From Cadophora sp. MPI-SDFR-AT-0126 (Eukaryota; Ascomycota; Leotiomycetes; Helotiales; Ploettnerulaceae), in the NCBI GenBank assembly GCA_020747065.1, contig JAGMVK010000012.1:1054001-1118000 (forward strand): 64,000 bases of DNA, in the 5' to 3' direction. Shown here in pieces: positions 1 through 11,867 of this stretch. The notes beneath the pieces are model-generated. The model was not told the origin of the DNA. It did not search any database and worked only from the letters and a program-made list of their open reading frames with translations. Numbering within the stretch: the stretch's first letter is position 1; the number at the start of each line of letters is the position of its first letter. The position numbers were made by a program, and so were the translations under genes.

Positions 1-2157
1 GTGAGTCGGGGTGGGACGCGCTCAAAGATAATGGGAAGCCAGGTTTAGTGTTAAAATCAGCGCTTCCCACTCCTTCTCACTGTCACAGAAGATGTACTGG
101 TGCGTGCCCCTCCATGCTCCCCTCCATGCTAAGCGAGCCTCGCTTCTCACTCTGTTTACTTCATAGAATGTATTCAACTTCCTCCAGTCTTCTCATTTTC
201 TTTTGAATAGTGGGAATTGCCCCTAGGAAACGTGGGAGCTCTGATGACTCCGCTCATCAGTGTGATAATAATTTATGTCGAGTCTCTTACTTACAAACTC
301 AAATACTTGCATAAGTTGGGATGTGGAATTGTAGGCTTCATTTCGGCATCAATTGATGTCATTCAATCAGCTAGCCCTCAGTCGACTGTAGTTCTGTAGC
401 TACAAGCTTTTTTGAGATATAATATGGTTGTCTGTGGAGAATATGATATGGTTGTCTTTGGAACTGTGATTGTCTCTTCCCTGAGGTTGTTTTTGCCCCT
501 TTAAGCGAGTGCCAGCTCAAACAGCTCAGTGGCTCAAGTAAAATGAAGCACAGGTTTGTATGGGTTTGAGCTAGACAGATTTTGAGAAACTCCTCTTCTC
601 AAAATATATTGCTCATAGAGAAAGGACCACTCAGACTTTGCCGTTGGAGGAAGGAGGCTTCCTATGGAGGCAGGTCTGGAGAGATGATCGAAGTGGTCTA
701 CCACCTCCATGTCGGCTATCTAATCGTTAAATTCACCATCTGCCATAGGTAACTTTCGATAATGGAGTGTAAAGAAGTTTATAATGGAACACAGCCGTAA
801 CAGCATTTCACATCAAGTAGGAAGTCTCGCAGTAAAAGGTACAACAGTTTTCACAAATCGAGCTCATCAGTGCAACGATAAACGTCTTTGATCTACAGTG
901 TTAGCATAAACTCATTGATTGAATTCATTGACAACATCATGAATTCATTGCTTAGTCTCAAACGTTGATCGACCGCTCGTGTGATCGTAGAAACTCTTTT
1001 GTGACCCATTCACCATGCTAGATTTAGCTGTAAAGACTAGGCTGCTCAATGGTTTTTTTAAAAATCATGGAAGTCGGAGGAAGTAGAATTCCAGTACTTC
1101 CATGTGATTTCGGAGGTGCTTCCTCCAAGCAAGCCTGGGAGAATGGATAGACCTAAGCCCATCTCTTTGTATGTGAATTGCAATGGCATGCGCTAATACC
1201 CTCGCCCTCCCCACTCCCATCCCAAAAATGATCAGAGAAAATCGTCGAGTGAAATTTAAGGTAGACGACAACTTTCGATGACAGCAAGAGTAACATGGAC
1301 GGTAAGTGATCGGAACGACAAGAACGCGGGCGTGGTTTGCATGTTTACCTGTAGACTGAACGTGACTCTTAAGCTGGCCACCTACGTGTAATCCTAATGA
1401 AATTGCTTGATATGGCTCAAGAAAGAGCTCAGGAGCTTTCAAAATCTTTCCAGCCATAACCCAATCCATCATACGCCCGCGAGCCGACCCGTGGCTGCAG
1501 CTCGTGAGGCATTTTTGAAGACAAAGAACTCCTCGTATCTAATTAGGTCGATGCCTTTGTCTGACGTATTTACGTCTATATATGATGTTTAGAGACTCTG
1601 GAAAGAGTTCCATCCATACAGTCCTTACCAACGAAAGGGGACAGATTACGGCGGATTGGCTACGATGACATTTCCAACACTGGCCTCGGCCAAGAGATTC
1701 CCCAATAGTACAAGAGTTCAATATCGTGTAAGTAGGTCGAATAACAGATCGAGACTTAGGTAGAAGTTGAGTTGTAACTGGCGCTCAATATCAAGAATTC
1801 GGACAGCAAAAAATTGACAGCAGAACCAGGATTGACCGAAGAATCGAAGCTGAAGGGAAAGAGACAGTAGATCGTGAATCGCAAAGGCTACAGCGTGACA
1901 ATACACATCAAAGATGGGCGTATTGGTGAGAGAAAGAGCACTCCAGCCTCCTATCAGGCTTTGAAGAGGCACCGAGTCAGCTAAGGTCATTGAGAGAAGG
2001 GAGGATAGGAGACAACTGTCTGCTGAAAAATAGATGCCAAGAACGCAAGCAGCAGAGGGATGATTTTTGTACATTTCTACATTACATACTTCCATATATT
2101 TCTACAAATGATACAATAGTACAGATTTTCCCCATCCATAGTGTACATAGTCTGTGT
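1..2157. other. Left-edge region without a supported gene
   Basis: I see no gene here. Several open frames exist on both strands (for example 1065-1472 on the minus strand), but none has a recognisable domain, a signal peptide or a splice pattern that extends it. Part of the right end must be the 3' flank of the PET127-like gene. No tRNA- or 5S-like box was found by eye. Confidence 0.5.
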
Positions 2158-5100
2158 CTAATTCTTTCCCTCGCCCTTCCCTTCCTCCTGTGTCCACAAA
2201 CCAAAATCCTTCTCGGCCGTTTTCTTTCCATCCTTGACATTCAGCACCTTGACCGGCTGAGTCTTGTCTAATTCACTCTGCTGCTTTCTCCACTCTCTTC
2301 CCTTCTGATTCATATTCTTGATCCTCTGCAAGAATATACTATTAAAGGAGTCCTTGTTCAGATCAATCGTCTTGTGATTCGCACGCTCGCGACGCTCAAG
2401 ACTCATTTTGTAGAGCGTAGCGACGCGTTCTGGGTTCTGGATCTCGGAAAGCGCGTGCTCGACCTCCCATTTGTCTGTGGACTTGAGCTTCCCGGGACGA
2501 GTTTGATACTCGCCGTTGATTTTGTTGCGGATTGTGAGGGTCATGGCTATCATATCCCTAATCGGGGCTTTCTTGTTGGGTTCAACTGGTGACCTACTTC
2601 CAGGTCCTGAGACCACTCGAGTGATTGGTAGGCTGTCTTCGTCGATGTAGTCGTCACTCTCTTCCGATTCAATTGTATCGGGGATTCCCTCGGCGGATAC
2701 GACTTCGGAGTCTTCATCAAGATTCTTTGAATCAGCCTCAACACTCTCGTCAGCTTCAGCTGCTTCGTCTTCATCTGACTCTTCAACACCAGTAACGCCA
2801 TATTCTTCGCCTTCTTCAGACTCTTCCAAATCCGTATGTTTTCCACCTTCCGAAGAACCTTTCTCGACCGACTCATCTACTTCACCTTCATGAGCATGGT
2901 GCTCCGCCACCCTCGTTGCGGAGATTATGTCCCGCAACTCTCGTTCTTCCTCAAGCAGTACATCTTCTTTCATTGCGTCTTCATTCTCTGCAATATCGCC
3001 ACTTTCGTCTGCATTGTCCAAATCAGAGTCTAGGTCAGACGCATTGTCTGTCCTTGAAAGGGCGTCTCGGCCAGCTTCATCATCCCCAACGCTTTCTTCG
3101 ACCCTGGCCCGGATTTTTGCCCATTCCTTTTCCTGGTCCTCCTCACTGTATTCCTTGCTGACCACGCCCAAGACTGCCTTTTCAAATTTCTCGATTTTAG
3201 CTTTGCTTGTCTTTTGAATATCCTCAATGGCCGTCTCTGTGAAAGGCTCGGCGAATATGTATGTGAAGGGAGTCTTTGCAGGTCTAGTCTCGATGACTAT
3301 TCGGAGAGACTGTTCGGGGTATTTGGCTGTAGCACGATCCAGAACACGGTTGAGCAAATCCAGACTCAGCTTGAACTCCTGGTCTCCGAGTGTGGTATCG
3401 GTAGTCCCATGAAGAGCAAAATCCATCTCTGGAAGGCTGATGTATTGGAAGCCGAAAATCCTCGCAGTATTGTGGTAAGCAACGAAGATACCATCCATGC
3501 GGCCCATTCTGACTTGCAAAGAGTACTTCAAGAAGGCAGAGCGGATCATATCGTAGTATTCCCTCTCGAACGACTCCCATGCACCATGCTGACCCCGAAT
3601 CTCATAGCCTCTTCCATCCTCGTAGGCGTCTGTATCCATTCGGACTGAGATCACAGCTCTTGTCTTCAAATCAAACATTCCAGTCCCGGGCAGACGCGAA
3701 TCATAAGCATCTAGTTGTGACCTCAGGAGAAAGTCACCCATTCCGGTGTAATGAAATTCTTCTGATGCATTGCGCTCTTCTTCGGTTATCTGACCAGAGT
3801 TTGACTTTCTGTACTTCTCAAAGTCTTCGGTGGAAAGAGTGAGTAGTTTCTCCATGGACTTCCCCAGGCTCATCAGAACATTGGCGGAGTCGAATTGCTT
3901 ATCTGCGTCGATTGCATATGCGCCATCCCTCCAGCGTAAAAAGATAGAGACCGGGCCGCGCTGTATGGCTGTGAAACTCTTGAACTCAGCAGGGAACATC
4001 TTTGACAAGTTGCTGACCGTTATATCTCGCCATTGAGACAGAAGAAAGTGGAAATGGGCGAGAGCGGAGGTCATGCTGGAAGTCGACCCTGTGTATTTCT
4101 TCTTCTCTGCGATAGCTTTGGATAGAAGGACTTTGTCCCGAGAAGAGGTAATATATTGCTTTAGCGCATTGAAGTCAAATTCGCTTACAGGCATGATTGT
4201 TTGCAAATACGGATCGAAATTGTAAACTCTCGATCGAGGGTCTTGTAGCTGGTATACACCTGGATTAAAAAGTACTCTCTCTAAGCCGTATGATAGCTTG
4301 GGTACTTGAAGCGGTCCACTATCAAGTGGAACTAGTTGGAGACTGTCGGCATCGACAGTCTTGATCTCGTGAGCGGTAGTACCTAACGGCGTGCTGACAG
4401 ATCCAGGTCTCTTCCCAATAGAAAGTTTATTTTCGCCAACTGGAACGTCCGAACTACACTTCCGAATGGTCAACGGCTTCACCAGACGAGGGCGAGGCCC
4501 TGCCGTTCGGCCATGCGTTCGAAGCGCTATGAGCTTGCGTAACACAGGTAACCTCTCAGCTTCTGACAATTGATCACCCTGTAGCAATTTCTTGAGGCGT
4601 TTTTGCAAGAGTGCAGCCCCGGCGTTGTCTGGAACGTCCTTCAGTTTTGCACGAATTGTTGGATAATCGGCAAATAGCTTTGCTGTCATTTTGGTGAGGG
4701 GGTCTTTCTTCGATTTGGCATTCGCCCTCTTCACGCTGTCTGGCTGTCCCGCTGCCGCTGCCTTGGCAGAGTCAGTAACTTGATCTGAAGTTGTGCTTTT
4801 CAATTTCCTTGCTTTTGCCATCGCCTTGTCGGATGCAGCTTTTTCCTTTGTTGATAACTTCTGGCTAGAACCATCGAGCCTGACGATGAATTTACGACCA
4901 TCCTCACCAATAACGGTCCATGACCTAGTATGTCTTCCCGGCGAATTTTCCTTGAGCTCTGCTGTCTGCTTCGAAGCAGGTTTTTTGTCCTTTGGTGATT
5001 TTGTTGCTTCTTTACTAGAGGGCACTTCGAGCTTCTTTTTGAGCGGTAAGTCCGCTGGCCCGCTGTCGTGAGGTATATCTGGAGCTTCATTCCCAGCTTT

Positions 5101-5745
5101 TGCTTTCTGGCTCGATTGCGTCTTCTCCCGTGTCTTCCCTCGGCCGCTTCTTGCGGGAGTCTTCTTCTTGCCTATTGAATCTGCGGTTAGATTACCAGCA
5201 TCATTTCCTTTTCCTTTGGGCCCAATTGCAGCTTCCTGTGGTACGGCATTCGCTGGTGAATCTGCTGCGACATTTGATAACTCTGAGACTTCGCTATCGA
5301 CAGATGGAAGAGAATTGGCCAAATTCGGGGACTTGGCCTTTTTCAATTTCGAGGATGATTTCGAAGCTGGTGTCTCCTTAGCCAGAGGTTGTCGCTGCGG
5401 CGGCGGCGGTACGGGCTCAGCAAGCAAAGACTCCCTTAGTGCTCTTAGGGTGCTCATGGACTTCGAAAGTGGCGTCCGCGAAGAGCGTCTCCTCATACTC
5501 TCCCGTCTTCCACTTGTCGGCTCTGCATCCTTTCCGTTCGAAGCCTCGGCGGAGGTGAACTCGCCATCGTCGGCTTGCGATTGCGGTGCAGAGGTGGAAA
5601 AGGCATTGGATGTTGCTTGCGTCGCGCCACTACCTGGCAGATGTATTTGCTGAGAGTTGGCGTGTGCGAGGATGTTGCATCGACATGCTGAACAGATATA
5701 TGTCTGTCTGACCCTCGAACTCCCACGGGATAGTGTCGAGAACAT
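2158..5745 (-). CDS. PET127: PET127-like mitochondrial RNA-processing protein
   Basis: This single-exon gene encodes about 1195 residues. The start at 5745 is chosen because the residues after it (MFSTLSRGSSRVRQ) look like a mitochondrial presequence, while the 77 codons upstream do not. After the presequence comes a long Lys/Ser/Ala-rich linker (roughly residues 40-400), then the conserved PET127 core from about residue 485. Near residue 690 lies FDLKTRA, which fits the catalytic D-x-K element proposed for this PD-(D/E)XK nuclease-like family. A strongly acidic low-complexity stretch follows at roughly residues 895-1030, and the tail is basic. In yeast, Pet127 acts in the mitochondrion in 5' trimming and stability of mitochondrial transcripts. 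It is much longer than yeast Pet127 because of the linker and acidic region. The family call comes from recall of the core and was not aligned. Confidence 0.85.
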   Translation of the reverse strand: MFSTLSRGSSRVRQTYICSACRCNILAHANSQQIHLPGSGATQATSNAFSTSAPQSQADDGEFTSAEASNGKDAEPTSGRRESMRRRSSRTPLSKSMSTLRALRESLLAEPVPPPPQRQPLAKETPASKSSSKLKKAKSPNLANSLPSVDSEVSELSNVAADSPANAVPQEAAIGPKGKGNDAGNLTADSIGKKKTPARSGRGKTREKTQSSQKAKAGNEAPDIPHDSGPADLPLKKKLEVPSSKEATKSPKDKKPASKQTAELKENSPGRHTRSWTVIGEDGRKFIVRLDGSSQKLSTKEKAASDKAMAKARKLKSTTSDQVTDSAKAAAAGQPDSVKRANAKSKKDPLTKMTAKLFADYPTIRAKLKDVPDNAGAALLQKRLKKLLQGDQLSEAERLPVLRKLIALRTHGRTAGPRPRLVKPLTIRKCSSDVPVGENKLSIGKRPGSVSTPLGTTAHEIKTVDADSLQLVPLDSGPLQVPKLSYGLERVLFNPGVYQLQDPRSRVYNFDPYLQTIMPVSEFDFNALKQYITSSRDKVLLSKAIAEKKKYTGSTSSMTSALAHFHFLLSQWRDITVSNLSKMFPAEFKSFTAIQRGPVSIFLRWRDGAYAIDADKQFDSANVLMSLGKSMEKLLTLSTEDFEKYRKSNSGQITEEERNASEEFHYTGMGDFLLRSQLDAYDSRLPGTGMFDLKTRAVISVRMDTDAYEDGRGYEIRGQHGAWESFEREYYDMIRSAFLKYSLQVRMGRMDGIFVAYHNTARIFGFQYISLPEMDFALHGTTDTTLGDQEFKLSLDLLNRVLDRATAKYPEQSLRIVIETRPAKTPFTYIFAEPFTETAIEDIQKTSKAKIEKFEKAVLGVVSKEYSEEDQEKEWAKIRARVEESVGDDEAGRDALSRTDNASDLDSDLDNADESGDIAENEDAMKEDVLLEEERELRDIISATRVAEHHAHEGEVDESVEKGSSEGGKHTDLEESEEGEEYGVTGVEESDEDEAAEADESVEADSKNLDEDSEVVSAEGIPDTIESEESDDYIDEDSLPITRVVSGPGSRSPVEPNKKAPIRDMIAMTLTIRNKINGEYQTRPGKLKSTDKWEVEHALSEIQNPERVATLYKMSLERRERANHKTIDLNKDSFNSIFLQRIKNMNQKGREWRKQQSELDKTQPVKVLNVKDGKKTAEKDFGLWTQEEGKGEGKN

Positions 5746-6269
5746 AGAAGGGGTTGCGGTGGGAAACGGTGTGTCCTGCCGGAGAGCTACTCGTTCACGA
5801 TACCAAAAAATATTTGGATGCAGGACGTGGACCGTGCACGGTGCCCATAAGTACGAGTAGCTTCGGTACGAATGGTGGTTCGTTTGAGGCGAGCCAGTCC
5901 AGTTCAGGGGTTCAGTCAGACTCCCCACATATGGAAACACAGACCCCTGAACATTCACAGTACTCCCGTATTGCATCCATATCGCAATGCGGATCTACAG
6001 AGAAGATGGAAACAATCGACAATCGTTCTGGGCAGTTGGTATTGACCAAATACCCCTACCAAGAGATTGCAAGGCTAAAAGCATTCAACTCCCTTCTGAA
6101 CTAATAAACCAGATAGTAACCTTGATACGCCGTGAATCTTTTGAGCTAGTAAAGCTACAAGCAAATGGGTATAAATCGCGCCAAACATCCCACCAGCCTG
6201 TCCCAGATTCCCACCTTAGACTGCGATGCACCAAATATGCCACAATTATTATACACGTTCGAGCCGTCT
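5746..6269. other. Intergenic: PET127 promoter and MAU2 3' flank
   Basis: This gap separates two genes transcribed leftwards. It must contain the PET127 promoter. Open frames across 5754-6104 and 5987-6451 are chance frames with no domain. No clear TATA box was noted. Confidence 0.5.
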
Positions 6270-8823
6270 TCAAGACGAAGGACCCAACGAACCTGGCGCC
6301 GCCTTCTGTGCGAAGAATTGAGCTTGAGCTAGCGTCTCTTGAGCCATCTCATTCTTGCCCTGTACTTCGTAGCATTGGGCCAACATACCGTCAGCCACGC
6401 TCCTCCATAGAACATTCCCACTGTTCGCTGCCTGAGTTGATGCTGCCATAGCACTCTTCTCAGCCTGGTCTCCCACAACGTTCGAGAAGAATCGACTACA
6501 CATCACATTCAGAGTGATGCACAGAAACTGGGTGTTGGCTGTAACTCCGGCACCTTGTAATGCAGCACGCAGATAACCCTTGACATCGTACATATGGGCT
6601 GGGGGGTTGGTTGGCACTGTGGCGACCACAAGGTTGAATGCTGTCCGAATGTCCTGATTTGAATTGTTCTCACAGAGGGGTTTCAGCTTCTCTATCAAAA
6701 CTGTGTTCCTGTCGGTATCCTGTCGAGGACCGTCTTGGAGGATCCAGAGACTGTTGAGCGCAGCGAGAAGACAGATATCCCTATGCAATTGATCGATTGA
6801 TGTAACAATGGAGCTCTTGACTGCAGGCAAGGCGAATCTTGGGTCTTGGAACATGTTCAACGCTAGGTCGAGATTCCCAACACCTTGATGGTATACTGCA
6901 GTGATGTACATGGCCAGAGTCTCAAGTGGCTCCGTCGATGACATTCCGAAGTTTCTGGATGTTGTCCTCAAGTCGTCAATATATCGCTTTGTCTCGGGCC
7001 AGTCTCCCACCCCAGCCGAACAAAATGCCATGTAGACCCGGAAATAGCATAATATCTGCCCACGCCATTGGCGCTGCGATAGTAGATCTGGCAACAGTCC
7101 AGGTGACTTTTTGACAGCTTTCGTGTCCCCTGTGGAGTGTTATGTTGAGTCTTGAACATAGTAGGTTCTGCGCGCTCACCTTCTAACAATTCTAAGCCGG
7201 CTTTCAAGTACTTGAACCCTTTCTGGTCGGCGGAGTTCTTGTGTAGCAGAACTATGCCAGAGAGAAGGTACCTACGCATGTTAGAATAATACAATGGAAG
7301 GAAGTGTATTCGAGAACCAACGTGATTGAATACGTATCCTTCTTATTCAGAAAACACATCATGAGGTTGTCACCGCCATCTTCTCCGATCCCCAGGACCA
7401 TCCTAGTGTCAGAGCTAACAATCTGTGAACTCTTCGGGGTTCTCTTGATAGGAATTACAATGACATCGCTTGTAGTACTCCATGCAGGATTTTTGAGAGC
7501 AGCATCCATCATCAATTGCATGTTTTTGAGGTCTGCGACCATAGCCTTAGAATTTCCCTCTCTGATGCTGCATGCTACGGCGAGAATGTGAGTGAGACCA
7601 ACCAACTGGGGTATGTTGCAACTTGTCTCCGTTTGGTATCTCCAAGCAGCAGCGATAGAGGCTTGGATGTTCTCCATAGCCTCTGGGCCTGTCCTTTTCA
7701 TATGCGCGATTGCCTTCATGAGCGACGCTGTGAGATGGATGGCATGGTCTCCTTGTCGTTCTGCAAGATCAGTGACAGCTGTCAGGTTGTGGATTGCTGC
7801 GTGGTTTTCAGTTGCAATCCCGGAGTCCAGTGAGTGGGAGGCTCTTAGAAGTCGAAACACATAGACCCAGGGGTAGTGTTGGTATCTAGAGTTATCAGCA
7901 AGATTCCGGGCCGGAGGGCAGGCAACTTACGCTTCCGACTCCGAGACGTGACCATCCAAGGCTTTCATGGAGGCCTTTGGGTTCTTCTTGGCCATGAATT
8001 TTGCAAGGAGAAATTGCATCACATATTTAAGATCGTAATAGTGGTTCTAGTCCATATTAGCCCGTGCCACACACTTCAAACAGAACTACCATACTCTTTC
8101 ACAAAGCGTAATGCCTTTGCTCAACGCCGTTTCTCCTTCCATGTAATTGTCCGTCTCCTCATACAACACACCTGCATAGCGCAACCGTATGTTTGCTTCC
8201 AACCTGGGAGGCAGCTTGACGTTCTTCAAGGCTGTTTCCAAGCATCCGAGTCCAGTGGCAATCAATTTCGTGTATGCATTAATGTCGGCATCGGTCATCG
8301 AAAACACCACGGACGGCGCAAGGTTGTGTGCAGATTCGAAGTATTCCTCTGCCAACGAAACCAGAAGCATGGCCATATCGTGCATAGGATCGGAGGACAA
8401 GGTGGCGTTTCGGGGGGGAACATTGTAGACCGGATCTAGAATGCTTCGGCCGTTGGAGAGATCTGGGGTGCGCTGATAGTGTTGTAGCATTCGAGGTTGA
8501 GGTGGTTGTTGCTGGAGGAGTTGAGCGGGTGAGATGAACTGGGGAGGAGCATTTTGGTACTGCTGCGGTAGGGGAGCTGGCGCATAAGAGACATTGTTGT
8601 TCATTTGGCTTGGGTTTATGTATTGCTGCTGGCCGTTCTGATTCCAGTGGTGTCCATTTCCACCTGCGTGCCCATGATTTACTGGCGCTGGATATTGAGA
8701 TTGGCCTCCATACGACACCCCCTGCTGTGGTCGCGGTTCCTGTGCGCCGTACGGATTCGGGGGACCATTACCAGTCCAGTAGCCATTGCCATTTCCAGGC
8801 GCGGGGCCTCCTTGATATGACAT
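6270..8823 (-). CDS. MAU2: MAU2/SCC4 cohesin-loading factor
   Basis: Five exons join in phase: 8823-8095, 8046-7931, 7885-7334, 7271-7180 and 7129-6270, giving 782 residues. Introns are 41-62 nt, with donors such as GTAAGT and GTGAGC. The first 100 residues are rich in Gly, Asn, Gln and Pro and probably disordered. The remainder is all-helical, TPR-like sequence typical of the Scc4/Mau2 family. The joins restore reading exactly where the single frames break, for example CERV into NHYYDLKYV and NKKD into TYLLSG. With Scc2/NIPBL this protein loads cohesin onto chromosomes. An in-frame ATG at 8898 would add 25 residues; 8823 is preferred because homologues usually begin with a short MS(Y/F) start. 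It shares a 430-bp divergent promoter with the hydrolase at 9254. Confidence 0.87.
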
Positions 8824-9253
8824 GGCTTTCCTGCTCTGTTCTGCTGGAACTTGGCGGACGCGTCTATTCAGAAGGTTTATCGCGGTCGTCAAGTCCAATT
8901 AAGCTACAGGAGGTTTTGCCGCAGTATAACCGATCTACCGGTCCGACTCTTGGTTCCCGCAATTCAATCCAATCCTGGATCTGCCCCATAAGTTTGCGAT
9001 ACCGAGGCCCAGAACTTCGTACGAAGAAGCTCCGTGTCCAAAATTTCATTTCTTTCTGTAAATACCACCTTTTGCAAACAGCTGTATTTCTTCTTCCCTC
9101 CTTCTTTTCCTCTCCCTCTACTACTCTTCCCTCTCTCTCTAAGTTTCACCTTCTTGTGACATTTCTTCGTCGTCTGCCTCTGTATCGGTTAAACCTTCAC
9201 CACTACATGTCCGATACAGTCTAGCGCTGGTAGCAAGGGCGCTGAATTATAAG
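8824..9253. promoter_or_regulatory. Divergent promoter between MAU2 and the hydrolase gene
   Basis: The two flanking genes are transcribed away from each other, so this 430-bp gap must serve both. A C/T-rich tract (about 9090-9150) precedes the rightward gene, as is common ahead of fungal transcription starts. No specific factor site was recognised. Confidence 0.55.
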
Positions 9254-10671
9254 ATGGAGTGGCTCGGGCATGCATCGATTTCATTTACCAATTGCGCAAC
9301 TCCATTAGCACTTACCAAAAAGGACGGTACGCCAACAGACTTGCTCTCAGTTTGTGAAGAATCTACACCACCATGCAGGCTCAATCCCCTTTTGCTGAAT
9401 GGACATATCCAAACAATGTGGACGGCGCTGAAGAATGATGGTCCACCCATATTCTACAAACGCAAGATCTTCGAGAATGAAGACCCAGCTTATCATGGCT
9501 CATTTGCTGTTGATTTTGTTGTCCCAACTAATACTGAGGTCGATGACACACTACCTATCAGGACAACTTACTTCACGGAAGAAGCATTTGAGGGCATTGG
9601 ATCTCTAGACAACCGCCCAATGCTGGTCGTCTTACACGGACTTTCGGGGGGATCTTATGAGATCTACTTGAAACACGTACTAGCACCTCTCATCGCTGCG
9701 GAAGGGGACAGACAGTGGGAAGCCTGTGTGATTAACTCTCGAGGCTGTGCCAATCACAAGATCACCAGTAGTATTTTGTACAACGCGAGAGCTACCTGGG
9801 ATTGCCGGCAAACTGTCAAGTGGTTGAGGAAGAAGTTTCCAAACAGGCCACTGTTTGGTGCTGGATTCTCCTTGGGAGCTAACATCCTGACGAACGTGAG
9901 TCTACTTCGGAAATCCACTTCTCCCGTGCTGATGAGCCCTTAGTACATTGGCGAGGAAGGGGCAGCCTGTGAGCTGAAGAGCGCTGTCGTATGCTCAAAT
10001 CCTTGGAACCTCGATGCAGGATCTTTGGCCCTGCAAAGAACATGGCTCGGAAGAGAGATCTATTCTAAGACCATGGGATCCAATATGAAGAAGTTGATCG
10101 AGCGTCATCACGACGAGGTCTCAAAGAACCCCGCACTGGACTTTGAAAAGATACGGAACGTCAAGTATCTTCATGAATTCGATCGAGAGGTTCAGGGCCC
10201 GACTTGGGGCTACCCAACAGAGGGTGCATATTATCGCGATGCTTCTTCGACCGACTCCTTGTTCTCCATCCGGATTCCACTCTTTGCTATCAATGCCAAA
10301 GACGACCCAGTAAGCATTATGATTCTCCCAATTCACTAGTCGCTAACGCCCTGTAGATCGCAGTTGATGAAGCACTACCATATGAGGAAGTGAAGCAAAC
10401 TCCCTATGCTGTGTTATGTACAACGTCCCTTGGCGGCCATCTATCCTGGTTCGAGATCGGAGGCCACAGATGGCATGCACGGCCAGTAAGAGTACGCTGA
10501 CATCCTGAGCTCTATCTTACTGACTTGAGATAGGCTGTTAACTTCTTGAACAAGATGGCATTCGAAATCAACATCGAAAACATCGTCGATTCTGCCAAAC
10601 AGATGCCGTCAAAAGACCACTTGAGTCATGCTCGGTTTCGTCCAATGAACCGGAAATGGATTAACGAGTAA
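9254..10671 (+). CDS. Alpha/beta hydrolase, EEB1/EHT1/YMR210W (YheT) family
   Basis: Four exons join in phase: 9254-9895, 9944-10309, 10357-10485 and 10534-10671, giving 424 residues. Typical family features are LNPLLLNGHIQT near residue 45, VVLHGLSGGS (oxyanion region), the nucleophile elbow GAGFSLGAN near residue 206, an Asp in AINAKDDP and the catalytic His in TTSLGGHLSW. All three triad residues are therefore present. Yeast relatives Eeb1 and Eht1 are medium-chain acyl-CoA:ethanol O-acyltransferases with esterase activity, and YMR210W is a monoacylglycerol lipase. The substrate here cannot be told from sequence. No signal peptide or membrane segment is seen. Confidence 0.88.
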
Positions 10672-11094
10672 TGTGCGATAGGATTGTGATGGTAATATGT
10701 ACGCTGCTTTTGTAACATAGACTATACTGCATATACCCCTAGACAGCGATTTAATAGACTTGCTCAGTTAGGAAATACAACAGGACGAATTTACAAAACC
10801 ACGAATGTATTCTGCAGTTAGAATAACTCAAGATAAAGAACTTAACATTTGCAAAGGTTTGCAACTCTGTTGCAGTGATGAATAAAGTGACCATCTCAAA
10901 ATTGCATTTCCGGAGTGTTCTGATTTACCAAATTCAATGTCTCGCACCAAAAATCGTCCCATAACCTGACCACTAGCAAGCAAACAGCGCAAACATCCTC
11001 GCTTCATGACTTCATCAAATCCCGCTCATCGAAAGACCCCGTCGGAATCTCATATTTCACAAATGTAACCACCACCAATAAAAGCGTTGAAGGA
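10672..11094. other. Intergenic, hydrolase 3' flank and RCF3-like promoter
   Basis: This contains the hydrolase 3' end and the promoter of the small RCF3-like gene. An alternative first exon of that gene may start with the ATG at about 11021 and splice over GTAACC at 11065. No other gene is seen. Confidence 0.4.
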
Positions 11095-11688
11095 ATGCAT
11101 ACCTCCGGCGGTCTAAGAAGTGAGGAGGCCAACGATGCTGCATGGGAAGGTGGACGAGGGGCTGTGGCTGGGGCTGCAAAGGTAAGATCTAACACGTGAG
11201 GGGGACTTTGCACGGAGGGGATGTGACGGTACCTGATGAGGGAGTGGTGATAATGGAAGCTGATGAGAGCCAACCAGTGGGGGTTCTTTGCTGCGATTCT
11301 TGGAGGCGCTGGGTATACGATGTCGCCGATTTATAGGGGATTGACTATTCAGTTTAAAGTGTGAGTTTGTCCTGCCCCCGATGATATTCCGAGCTTGAGG
11401 CGGGGCCTGATGTGGATTATACAGGTTTTTACAGATGTCTGGTGAGCCATTCCGCAGCCGATTCATTTTCTCCCTCTTGAGAAAGTTTAAAGCGATCAAC
11501 AAAGATTCAAACGACTGACTTCATGGCTTTAAGGCATGATCCTTGGTGCTTGCTTAGAGGCTGACCACAGAGTGAGGGAGTACGAAGCGAAAGTCCGGAT
11601 GCAGAAACGTCTGATGAGGGATCGAGCAGTATGGGAGAGCTATGAGAAGGAATTTGAGGATGAGGTTCCTCCAAAGAAGTCAAGATGA
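11095..11688 (+). CDS. RCF3: RCF3-like respiratory supercomplex factor
   Basis: No long frame reveals this gene; it emerges only when four short exons are joined in phase: 11095-11181, 11260-11360, 11425-11441 (17 nt) and 11534-11688. The product is about 119 residues. It has two hydrophobic segments, around WGFFAAILGGAGYTMSPIY and FLQMSGMILGACLEA, separated by RGLTIQFKV, and a basic helical tail rich in Arg, Lys and Glu. The order Tyr-Arg, Gln, Lys/Arg-Val-Phe, Met/Ile-Gly-Ala, Ala-Asp matches yeast Rcf3, a HIG1-type protein that binds the cytochrome bc1-cytochrome oxidase supercomplex in the inner mitochondrial membrane. This rests on memory of yeast Rcf3 and was not aligned. The N-terminus is uncertain: an upstream ATG near 11021 with an intron at 11065-11117 also keeps phase. 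Confidence 0.7.
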
Positions 11689-11867
11689 GACGAGAGACAA
11701 AATGCACACATGTATGAACGAAGACGAATGTACAAATACTCCAGGGCATAGCTTAAATCTCTCATCATTTTGTAAGTATTCTGGCGCTATACGCCGGCCA
11801 GCCAACCTTGCACATAAACCATGACATATCCCAAACGCCTCCCAATGCCTACTAATCTCAGTGGTCG

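Noticed and set aside
1..20. Similarity between the window's first bases and 23752-23768 as a transposon end
   Set aside because: The match is about 15 bp and G-rich; no terminal inverted repeat or target-site duplication was found.
1065..1472. 135-codon minus-strand open frame in the left-edge region
   Set aside because: No domain, signal peptide or splice extension; composition looks random.
5168..5653. 161-codon plus-strand frame
   Set aside because: It lies wholly antisense to the PET127 coding region and is a shadow of its Ser/Lys-rich linker.
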